This document shows, piece by piece, positions 33,234 through 43,090 of a DNA stretch of 64,000 nucleotides (position 1 is its first letter; every line of letters begins with the position of its first letter). Location: the NCBI RefSeq assembly GCF_027172205.1, contig NC_070614.1, positions 47,184,001 through 47,248,000 on the forward strand, written 5' to 3'. The notes below the pieces were generated by a model. It worked only from the letters and a program-made list of their open reading frames with translations. It was not told the DNA's origin and made no database searches. Source of the stretch: Podarcis raffonei. Taxonomy: Eukaryota > Chordata > Lepidosauria > Squamata > Lacertidae. A program made the translations under genes and the position numbers.

Positions 33234-33675
33234 ATGATACTTTTGCTACAACTTGTTTTATTTTCTGCAGCTCTTAGAGGTAAATTCATCCATTCTCAAA
33301 TCAAGAAGCATGGGACACTCTGAGTGTAATAACATGCAGCAGTTATGCTAAAATGCCTTTCTTTTTAGGTGCCCAATCTGGAGTCCTGCTGGTTGAGTCT
33401 GGAGGGGATGTCAAGAGACCTGGGGAGTCCCTCCACCTCTCCTGCCAAGCCTCCGGGTTCACCTTCAGCAGCTACTACATGGCGTGGGTGAGGCAGGCTC
33501 CTGGAAATGGACTGGAATGGGTGGGAGTCATAAATACAGATTCATCTGGCAAAGGCTACTCAGATAAAGTCAAGGGACGGTTCACCATCTCTAGGGACAA
33601 TTCTAACAGCCTCCTCTATCTGCAAATGAACAACCTGAAACCAGAGGACACGGCTGTGTATTACTGTGCAAGACA
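33234..33675 (+). CDS. IGHV: V13: IGHV segment, sub-group d, apparently functional
   Basis: Leader 33234-33279 ([15 protein letters not shown]), regular GTAAAT donor, 89-bp intron, V exon 33369-33675. [17 protein letters not shown], Cys23, CDR1 [22 protein letters not shown] (Lys to Asn in the usual PGKG), CDR2 [21 protein letters not shown]. No stops. Paralogue of V6, from which it differs mainly in CDR1, CDR2 and the FR2 Asn. Confidence 0.94.
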
Positions 33676-33714
33676 CACAGTGAGAGGAAGTGACTCTACA
33701 GCCAAGCAAAAACC
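33676..33714 (+). other. V13 23-RSS
   Basis: CACAGTG 33676-33682 (preceded by CA, giving CACACAGTG), 23-bp spacer, GCAAAAACC 33706-33714. Confidence 0.93.
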
Positions 33715-33917
33715 CTCCTTTGCCCACAGACACTCTCTGAGTTTTTTGTCCCCTTTAGCATGCCAGCACTCCCCCACCTGTTTGTTATTTAAGTCTCTGA
33801 GGCCAAAGACATGTTTAAGGTCAGGATTTTACATGGCTTCAAGCAGCATCTTGTAGTTTGATTCTTGCTTCTATCCCTCTTTTACATGAATTATGTAACA
33901 CACAGGATGCTCACTGT

Positions 33918-33920
33918 TTA

Positions 33921-33975
<55 letters not shown>

Positions 33976-33976
33976 T
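33918..33976 (+). repeat. ATT microsatellite
   Basis: About 19 ATT units. Confidence 0.95.
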
Positions 33977-34003
33977 TAAATTAGGGTCATTTTACTGCTC
34001 AAA

Positions 34004-34073
34004 GGAGTGCCTGGCATGCAATGGTCCATGGGGTCATGAAGAGTCGGACATGACTAATCGACTAAACAACAAC
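34004..34073 (+). mobile_element. Very short BovB 3' end
   Basis: CCATGGGGTCATGAAGAGTCG followed by an AACAAC tail. Flanked by ACTGCTCAAA (33994) and ACTGCTTAAA (34074). Absent after V6. Confidence 0.88.
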
Positions 34074-34650
34074 ACTGCTTAAAGAGGATGCCTTTACACG
34101 TAAATAGGAAATGTTTCTGAACATGCATATATATGCAGTCATGAGACCATGTTTGGTGACACCCCCCATGTAAACACAGCTTTTATATTTCTCATTTGCC
34201 TATTACAAAGACAGGATTCCCCATGCTTTGAGAAGAGGAAGAACAAGGAGCTAGGAGAATGTTGTGTCATGTGCTCTACATTAAGATGGGATTCTTATAT
34301 ATGTGCTTTTTGTGTTGTTGTTGTTTATTTATTTAAAGCCTTTAAGACAGGGTATTCCACAAACATTTCATTTCTTTGCTGAGCTGTGATCTACAGTGTT
34401 TCTTCATACTTAATCTAAATTTTCTTCCACTTCATTTGACCCTTTCACAGTGAGGCCAAAGTCTCCTCCACAGCCACTGTGACCAGTCAAGACCGCTGAC
34501 GTACTTAATGTTTCAACTATTTATTTTTTATTTTAAGTTGTATTTTATTCTTGTGAACCATCCTGAGGTTTTATGATGGAAAGTGATATATAACTATAAT
34601 AAAATCACCATCACCACCACCATCATCATCATCATCTCTCCAACTTCTCA

Positions 34651-34860
34651 ATGGCTACTCCAAGGAAGAAAGGCGTTGGAGTCCCAAAACATTTCGATGA
34701 GTTTCCCCACCCCTGTCCAAAGTTTGATGCTGGTGATGAGGACTCCTTCTTAATTCACCCAGACAACTTCCATGATTCTCCTATATCCTTAGCCACATCC
34801 CTTGTGTGCTTAAGACGTCTTGTCAATAAACCCCTCACCAAGCAAAAGGGAGAGGGGTAG
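34651..34860 (+). other. Repeated short ORF upstream of a VH4-like gene (copy 3, longest)
   Basis: 69 codons from ATG 34651: MATPRKKGVGVPKHF, then DEDSFLIHPDNF. A 3-nt deletion and loss of the TGA extend the frame relative to other copies. No known domain recognised. Confidence 0.35.
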
Positions 34861-35588
34861 GCGGAATTGGCTCAACTTTGTCTCTTTCCTTTGCCTATGA
34901 AAGCAAATGGCCTCCTTTCAAATATTTAGAGCACTTTCCTAAATATTTATGCAAAGAAAACTTTTTAATATCTCCCTCCTTGCAGAGGAAGCTATTTTTT
35001 TTTTAAGTCTCTTGATGTTTTTTCCGGAGCAGAGATAATAAATAATGGTGTTGCATTAGGGAGGGTGGTGGGCATTCCAGGGGTGGAAGAAGGGTGCACT
35101 GGGGTTTGATTTTAAAGATGGTAGCTATAGCTTACATTTTCTTTTATTTACCTAAAAATTCCTCTTCTCCAGGTTGCCAAAGCAGAACTCCCTCCCAGCA
35201 TTTTTTTCCCCACAAGCTACATTTGAAATTATAATTGCATCACACTAACAGCATCTCTATAGGTGCATGGCGAAGGGAGGCTGAAATGATTATGATGATG
35301 ATAATCATAATAATAATAAATGACCGTCCCTTGAACTTTCCAACACAACCAGCAGTTTTAAAGGATAAAGGAAGAATCCATCACCAATACAATTATCTCT
35401 TCCAAACCTTGCTCCAACACCAATGTCTTTGATTGAATTTTGCATTCCATCTATGCCCCCCTCCATTAGAACTCCACTCTGTGTGCATTTGTCTTTGTGT
35501 TTGTGCAGGGGACAAAGAGGAACCAGCAGCAAACCCTGATCACCAAAATGGCTTTTATCTGCCCCATGTGCCTCACGGGGGAGGTCTC

Positions 35589-35646
35589 ATGTAAATGCCA
35601 CCAGGAAGTTGGGAGTAGTTTCGGATGAAAAGCCCTGAATATAAAA
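35589..35646 (+). promoter_or_regulatory. V14 promoter: octamer variant and TATA box
   Basis: ATGTAAAT 35589-35596 and TATAAAA 35640-35646. Confidence 0.75.
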
Positions 35647-35714
35647 TCTTCACTTGCTTCCCAGCCCAGAGTCCCCTCTTTCCTGTATCTCTTGGACATT
35701 AAGTAATCAATATT

Positions 35715-36162
35715 ATGGAGTTCTTTTTGCTCTTGTTTTCTTTGTTGGCTTTTTCTAAAGGTAAAGGAAGTTCTGCAATATTAATTTAATTTATGTGGTG
35801 ATTGGATGATGTCCAATCAATCATTACCCTCTTTTCTCTTTCCAAGGGGTCTCCTCAGACATTCAGCTTGTATCATCTGGGCCAGGAATAGTGAGACCAC
35901 GAGAGAATCTCAACCTGCTTTGTAAAGTCACAGGTTTCTCCATCTCTACTCAGTCCTATTGGTGGAGTTGGATCCGTCAAGCTCCTGGGAAAGGTCTGGA
36001 ATGGATTGCATGGATATACCCCTATAATGGAAACACAGCATATGCCCCTTCTCTGAAGAGCCGAGCAAGCATTTCTTCAGATGCCTCAAAGAATGAGTTC
36101 TCTCTCCAGCTGAACTCCCTGACAGCTGCAGACTCCGCTGTGTATTTCTGTGCCCGAGATGA
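35715..36162 (+). CDS. IGHV: V14: IGHV segment, VH4-like, apparently functional
   Basis: Leader 35715-35760 ([15 protein letters not shown]), 86-bp intron, V exon 35847-36162 (316 nt). [17 protein letters not shown] (Gly to Arg in the usual RPGEN), Cys23, CDR1 [27 protein letters not shown]2 [30 protein letters not shown]. Open. Paralogue of V7 without the BovB insertion, which shows the ancestral state of that locus. Confidence 0.95.
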
Positions 36163-36201
36163 CACAGTGAGACAAAGCCTATTGGGCCCTGTTCAAAAAG
36201 T
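36163..36201 (+). other. V14 23-RSS
   Basis: CACAGTG 36163-36169, 23-bp spacer, TCAAAAAGT 36193-36201. Confidence 0.9.
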
Positions 36202-36604
36202 AGAAGTCCTGCTTCTATCAACAAATACATTGTGAAAGTTTTGACAGAGGAACTCTACATTCCACAGATGATGCGGTACAACATCCAAACTGCCTGCCTC
36301 TTCAATCTGTAATGTAATGCAGAAACGATTATACTGATGGAAACCTGAAGAAGTGACACACAATGGAGGTCGACCAATGTGGATCAGTACAGCACTGTAC
36401 CAAATGACTTTGCTGCAGCATTTTTTTCCTACCACCTAAATTCAATATCCACTTTTGAAAATAGATGATTATTTGTGTTTTGTCTGCTCTTACCTCTGAG
36501 TTATGCTTAAGGCTGCTTGCAATAGACCTCAAGAAGAAAAGTAGACTTTTTACAATATTGTGAATTGGCCATTGTGTATTTCTTCATCATCCCATCACCT
36601 CTTG

Positions 36605-36825
36605 GCATGGGCTGAAACCTCTGCAGCACATAGGACATGGGAAACCCGGGTTCAAATACCTACTTGTGCATGAAGTTCACTAGATTACCTTGGGTCAGTC
36701 ACAGCCTCTCAGTCTGACCTACCTTACTGGGGTATTATGGGAAATATATGAGGAGGGTGATATAATGTATAGCACCTTGAATTTGAGGGAAAAGCTAGAA
36801 TAAAATGCTGGAAATAAATATTATA
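36605..36825 (+). mobile_element. MIR-like tRNA SINE
   Basis: Orthologous insertion to 18625-18850 (GGGTTCAAATACC, CAGTCACAGCCTCTCAG). Confidence 0.6.
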
Positions 36826-37400
36826 GATTCCATGGGAATTGTGTTTATGTGCATACATAACACTTATTCCCAAACACTTACATCTCCATTGTGGTGAGGA
36901 AAATAATCAGATATGGAAAACCTATGGTTTGGCAGTTCTGTTCATCAATGGTGTATTCTGTGGTATGTTAAGAGAAGAATTAACTGAAAGAATAATAATT
37001 TTAAAAATCAAGATCTAATACTTGAAATGTGTATTTGGTGCAACTACATGTTTGGTGCTGCTTTGCTCTTCCCCATGTCACTAGATGGTATACCCATAAA
37101 TCTATGCCAAATGTCATTTTGCAAATTAAGCATCTTGTCAGAAACCAAGACTCCTGGAATTATATCCCACCTCTTCCTGTTCCCCACAAGAGGGAAGTGA
37201 TGGTGTCAAGAACAGAAAATGCCAATGGAAGGAGGTGCGGTCCAGTCAGACAATAGTCAGATCTCCTCTACTGATGCCTTTGTTTTGCTTGTTTTTGTCA
37301 AGAATAAAAAAGGACTGCTTGCCAACGCTTGATAACGCTTGACTGATGCAAGTAAATTTCCTGATTCATGTAGGTATTTGTATTTGCCAAGTCACACATT

Positions 37401-38033
37401 GCGTGGCGATCCCCCCCCCCCAGTTGGAGTAAATAAAGACACAGGACACTTTCCGGCATAGAACTGGAAAGGGTTAACACCAACAGGGGGAGCCCCTGAG
37501 ATGTACAACCCTAGGCGATCCCTGAGGGGTCATCGCTCGGGAGCGTGCTTTAGGCCCTAGCTTCCATAGGTTTCGGACGAGGCAACGCCCCCCCCCCGAA
37601 TCCTTTATTGGACTACCCTTAAATATTTGGAGAAGGTGATGGCGCTCCCCCCGACTCATCTGCATAATAATACCCCTACCAATGCCTAACCGCCAAAACT
37701 GAATGTGTTGTGACGTCTTGCTACGCAGTAGGCAAATAGCTTTAAATCAATGCCAATTTGCCGAGTGGAAAAACTCCTACCAGGCCCTTTGTGGCAACCA
37801 ACCGAGTTCCATAGCAAAGTCCGAGGGAAGACCTAGAGGGTGGGTGGGTGGGAAACCGCAGCTGGAACAGGGAAGGAAAAAGGGTGATCTCAGGCTGCGC
37901 CATCCTTAAGTGACCCTAGCCCCACCCCTGCAGCCAGCCAATTGGCTGGCCGAGGGGATGACGCGGCCTGAGGATTCCCCAGATGATGGAGGGCGCGAGC
38001 CCACAAACACCCCCCCTTATGTCGGGAGTGGCT
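37401..38033 (-). mobile_element. LTR-like element, type A (copy 3)
   Basis: Reverse orientation: + strand starts GCGTGGCGATCC and ends GGGAGTGGCT. Shorter than the other copies. Flanked by TT (AA on the element strand). The paralogous empty site is near 19538 (CACATTATATTCAT). Confidence 0.55.
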
Positions 38034-38336
38034 TTATATTCATATTAATTTGCCAAGTCTCACCGGAGTTGCCCTGCTCTGAAAAAAGCAGATATGTTCA
38101 TCTCCTCACTATACTCCCCCATAAAAGGATATTTAATTTGAAGCTCCCTGTGTTTCTCTTTTATAGTGTACTTTAGTAAATAAGCATACTATTTATTAAA
38201 AAAATACATGCAGCAATAAGCCACCAAAGAGCTGCTTCCTCCATGTCAGTTAGGTGCTAACCCTGCCCCAGTGACAAAACCCTGAATTCCTGGGACCACT
38301 TTTCACTAAACCATCTCAAATAATTCAAGAGGGGAA

Positions 38337-38963
38337 ATGATAGTTTTGCTTCAACTTGTTTTCTTTTCAACAGCATTTGGAGGTAAATCCATCTTTTCAA
38401 TAAAAGAAAACTGCTTCATCTTGAGGCCTTATCCATTTTCTCTCTGATAACTGCCCCCTTTCCCCAGCAAACTGTTCTTTAGTGCTCCATTGGAGCAAAC
38501 AGCCATTTGTGGTTCCTCCAAATTGCAATTTCTTCTTGTATAACACTAAAGAGGGGGTTTTCTCTTGGAAAGTAGTGAAACCGCTCAGACTTGTGTTTTC
38601 TAGGCACAACACTAGCAGAAGTATGGACAAGCGACTTAAAATGCCTTTATTTCCAGGTGCCGAATCGGAAGTTTAAATGGTTGAGTCGGGGGGGGGACAC
38701 CAAAAACCTGGGGATTACCTCCGCCTCTCCTGTCAACCGTCTGAGTTCACCTTCAGGAGCTCCAACATGTACTGGGTGAGACAGGCTCCTGGGAAGGGCC
38801 TGGAATGGGTGGCATTGATAGCTACGGATTCAATGACAAGTTACTACTTGGATGCAGTGAAAGGGTGCTTCACCATCTCCACGGATAATTCAAACAGCCG
38901 CTTCTATCTGCAAATGCATAGCCTCAAAGCCGAGGACACGGCAGTGTATTACGGTGTTAGCGA
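38337..38963 (+). pseudogene. IGHV: V15: IGHV pseudogene, sub-group e
   Basis: Leader 38337-38382 ([15 protein letters not shown]) intact, 274-bp intron with the inverted-repeat insert, V exon 38657-38963 (307 nt). A TAA in FR1 replaces the Gln of EVQ (GAA GTT TAA), and Cys104 is Gly (TATTACGGT). From ATG 38677 the domain is otherwise open: [34 protein letters not shown]. The nonamer is decayed. No octamer upstream. Confidence 0.94.
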
Positions 38964-39002
38964 CACAGTGGTCGGAAGTGAATCTGAGGTCAAGCCATAA
39001 CT
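38964..39002 (+). other. V15 degraded 23-RSS
   Basis: CACAGTG 38964-38970, 23-bp spacer, GCCATAACT in the nonamer place, probably a poor substrate. Confidence 0.7.
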
Positions 39003-39639
39003 GTTTCTTGCTTATAGCTAAACTCTGAGTAGGTTCGGTTGCAAGAAAGAAAATAAAATTATTTAGATAATTGAGGCAATAGTCAGATTCCTCAATTTCC
39101 ATTCTCACAGAGAAAGCTACCGGTATGTGCATACAACATTACAAGTTATAATGCTGGTGATCGATTATTATACCTATGCCAAATCTCTACATCTGTGGCC
39201 TGATTTGATCCAAAATACAGCTGTCTTGTAAGTATATTTGGAACATGGCCGTGGGTTGAATGAGGTGCCTGTTTCACACAAGAAAAAAATCTTCCTTCTG
39301 CTTCAAGCAAGAGTACAGTAGTTTATAAAGAAGACAAAACATGGTTGACCGCAAGGTCAAATGGCATCTGAGTAACGTATGTTGCCTTGAGTTTTCTACC
39401 ACAAAAGAGATCAGTTCCTCATCTGCTTCCTTGAAAATGAATATTGTACAGACCCCATGAGAGTTTGCCCCCTCAAGAGACTTCTGCATGATTTTGGAGT
39501 CCACTTTCCAACACATTTCTATGATTAAAAGTGATATGTGGATGAAAATTTAGTTTGGATGAGAGGCAGTTGACCAAACAGAACCTGGGAAGCTGAAATC
39601 AATGAGAAAATGTTTATTTTAAAGGCAGCAGCTGAAGAC

Positions 39640-39895
39640 CGGTGAGCATGCTTCAACCTAAAAAACTGTGTCCAGTTCTGGGTGCCACAATTAAACAAGG
39701 TTATTGACAAGCTGGAAAGCGTGCCAAGGAGGGCGACTATATGCATAGCTCAGTTGGCAGAGCATGAGATTCTTAATCTCAGGGTCATGAGTTTGAGCCC
39801 ATGTTGGGCAAAAGATTCCTGATTTGGAGGTTGTCAGATTTGATGATTGCTGTGGTCCTTCCAGCTCTACAATTCAGTGGTTCTATAATAGCCAA
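39640..39895 (+). mobile_element. CR1 fragment plus tRNA-Lys-derived SINE
   Basis: Same arrangement as 21095-21345. The boundary is at about 39741 (CATAGCTCAGTTGGCAGAGC). Confidence 0.7.
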
Positions 39896-39961
39896 ATAAT
39901 TATTAAATGGAAAAATAAGACATAATATGAATAAGGCATTTAACTATTATTCTTTATTTAG

Positions 39962-40348
39962 GTTAAGGTAAATGGACCTCTGACAGTTAAGTTGAGTCAC
40001 AAACAACTCTGGGGTTGCAGCGCTCATCTCGTTTTACCAGCCGAGGGAGCCAGCGTTTCTCTGCTCCACAGTCAGTTTTTCCAGGTCATGTATCCAGCAT
40101 GACTAAGCCACTTCTGGCGCCACAGAAAACTGACACCAGGGCAGCACACGGAAACGCCATTTACCTTCCCACCGAAGCAGAACCTATTAATCTACTTGCA
40201 CTTTTTGGCGTGCTTTCGAACTGCCAGGTTGGCAGGAGCTGGGACCGAGCAATGGAAGCTTATCCCATCGCAGGGATTCGAACCACCGACCTTTTGATTG
40301 GCAAGTCCAAAGCTCAGTGGTTTAGGCTGCAGCATCACCTGCATCCCT
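39962..40348 (-). mobile_element. Sauria SINE, near full length
   Basis: Orthologous to 21410-21796. The 3' target-duplication copy is 40349-40361. Confidence 0.9.
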
Positions 40349-40803
40349 AATCTTTATTTAGAGAAGCAATAAGAAACTTTTTTTAAGAAATAAAAATTAT
40401 GCCATGCAAAACTAATATTTTTTAACTGTTTCACAACATTCACCAGTGCAAACTAGCTGTATTCTCTGGTTTGGGCAAGATATTAAAGAACAACCACAAT
40501 AGAGATTGAATTGATCTACATTTAATGTTTCCCCTTGATCAACTTCTTTGACCAATTTCAAAGTAATTTTGAATGAAATGTACTTTCAGGCACATACTTT
40601 AAACCCATTGCCCCTCCCCCCATTATTTATATATTTGATGGTTTCCATCTTTGAAATCATGGAGCCTGTGTGCATGAGGGGGATACATAAGCCCATCAAG
40701 GTTAAGAGCTATGCAAATTGTGCAGTATATTTTTGTCAGGTCACCATTTGCTTCCAGTCAGACATTGTCAGATGTCTTTGTTGATACTTTTATCCTCCTG
40801 GTT

Positions 40804-40811
40804 ATGTAAAT
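40804..40811 (+). promoter_or_regulatory. V16 octamer variant ATGTAAAT
   Basis: 104 bp upstream of the ATG. Confidence 0.7.
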
Positions 40812-40914
40812 TTCAGAGAGAGCTTCCTCTTTAAAGCAGTCAAACACTCTCCCTATCCCTGCATACTAGGGACCGCATTTTGGTCAAATCTCTCAAAGCA
40901 TCAGGCAGGCAAAA

Positions 40915-41355
40915 ATGATAGCTTTGCTTCAGCTTGTTTTCTTTCCAGTAGCTTTAGGAGGTAAATTTCTCATACCGGTTATCAAAGGTTGGTTCATTCT
41001 GGGTGTTGTTAACATGCAGCAGACTTCTTAAAATGCCTTTCTTTCTAGGTGTCCAATCGGAGGTCCAGCTGGTGGAGTCTGGAGGAGATGTGAAAAGGCC
41101 CGGGGAGTTCCTCCGCCTCTCCTGTCGAGCCTCTGGATTCAACTTTGGGGGCTATGGCATGAACTGGGTGAGACAGGTTCCAGGGAAGGGCTTGGAATGG
41201 GTGGCCTACATAAGCTACAATTCAGGTGCAATGTATTACTTGGATAAAGTGAAGGGAAGATTCACCATCTCCAGGGACAATTCCAATGGCCTCCTTTATC
41301 TGCAAATGAACAGCCTTAAACCCGAGGACACTGCTGTGTATTACTGTGCAAGATA
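40915..41355 (+). CDS. IGHV: V16: IGHV segment, sub-group b, apparently functional
   Basis: Leader 40915-40960 ([15 protein letters not shown]), 88-bp intron, V exon 41049-41355. [17 protein letters not shown], Cys23, CDR1 [25 protein letters not shown]2 [33 protein letters not shown]. Paralogue of V9 in the 18-kb duplication. The sequence just 3' of the RSS skips about 200 bp present after V9 and V23. Confidence 0.95.
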
Positions 41356-41394
41356 CACAGTGAGAGGAAGTGAATCTGAAGCCAGACAAAAACC
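41356..41394 (+). other. V16 23-RSS, consensus
   Basis: CACAGTG 41356-41362, 23-bp spacer, ACAAAAACC 41386-41394. Confidence 0.95.
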
Positions 41395-42179
41395 CTCTTT
41401 TTCCAGGTCCCCATTCACACACAGACAGCTAGCTAGTCATGCAGCTGTACACCTGGGAATTTTGCTAGGGAAACTATAATGATTTATTAGTGCTATTATT
41501 ATGAATTTCTAGGTTGCTTTTTCTTACCCACGGCAATCCAATGAGACTTAAAACCCAAGAGACAACAAACCCCACATAGATACAATATAACCAAGAGTAA
41601 AGAGAAATACATTAAAAACACCTCACCCACTTCTAAGAGACCACGGATAGTTAAAGGGCAAAGGCCTCGTTATAGAGGAAAGGATTTGTCTGGTGCCTAC
41701 AGATGTATAATGATGGTTCCAGGCAATTCTCACTGGGGAGAGCATTCCACAAACAGGGATCCATTTCAGAAAAGGCTCCTTCTCATTTTGCCACCCTCCA
41801 GACATCATGAAGGAGGAGGAACATGAAAAAAACGGCCTCAAATTATGATCTTAGGGTCTGGATCAGATCTACAAATATTTATTTTTAAAATGTGACTCAG
41901 TTCTCTTTTTCATTTACACTAAGGGCCATCAAACATTCTATAATGGGCTCTACACACACACACACCACAACCAGCTACACACCACAACTTGTTCTATTGG
42001 CTACACTAAAGAGCTTATTTGAAACCAAATTTCCATTGGGGAGAGAGGATATCATCAGAAGTGTGTTTGCCCTCTTGGATGGGTGCCATTGTGGGCTGGC
42101 ATTCCCCTGTGTGCCAGGATCTGACTTGGGATTCCCAGGCAGTAAAGGAAGGCTCTGGCCAAACTTGATGCCTGAGTTA

Positions 42180-42790
42180 TTTGCCCTGTCCACTTGCCTA
42201 ATAAGTGAATCGGGAGCAAACATGGGCAACCAAGTTAAAGCTCGTTCCTTCAGTATATAATACAGGCCTGTGGCTTGTTCTGCAGCCACTTTTCATTAGA
42301 TCCCCACCCATCCACTTTGCATATTACTATTGCATGTTGCTCTGCTCCACCGAATTTGGGGCCAGGTTGAAATTTTCACACTTAGCCCTCTGATTTTTGC
42401 CCTCCTCATTGTAACTGTCACAACTTTGACAGTTTGGGCATTGGATAGGTATGGTCTTGTTTTGAGGGGAGGTTGTAGCCTTGTTTTGAGGGGGAGGTTA
42501 TAGCCTCTGCCTTCAAAACAGAGTATCCTGTTAAAGGGATCATGGGGAGATGCTTCTGTCCGGATGCCCAGGCAGGGGTGAGGGGCCACAACACTCCCCA
42601 GGGGCAATCCAGTGGGGGAGATACCCCTTGATGTAGGTCAGGGACGCCCTCATTTCTTGTTGTCCCCAAAATACAAGTTCTTTTTGCAGGAAAGGGTGGG
42701 GTATACAAAATACTATGCCAAACTTTTGTTGTCAATAAAGTTGTGGCCTGATTTCACCCAAGTATTCGTTGTTGTGTATCTTAATTCTGG
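42180..42790 (+). mobile_element. LTR-like remnant, type B (copy 3)
   Basis: TATA-like AGTATATAATACAGG near 42253 and GTCAATAAAGTTGTGGCC near 42732. Non-coding. Approximate ends. Confidence 0.4.
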
Positions 42791-43090
42791 TATAGGGGAG
42801 GACCAAAGTGTAGGGAGGATGCCTTGACATGCAAACAGGGAATGTTTCTGAATGTGCATATGCACCCAAATAACACCCCCCCCACAATATAAACAAAGCT
42901 TTTGTATTTCTCATTCACATCTTACAGATACAGGATTCCCCATGCTGTGAGAAGAACAAGAAGCTATGAGAATGTTATGTCATGTGCTCTACTATTCTAC
43001 ATTAAGACAGGATTCTTATACATATGCTATTCATGTATATTTTTATTTAAAGCCTTTAGTAGAGCGCATTCCACGGACATTTCATTTCTT

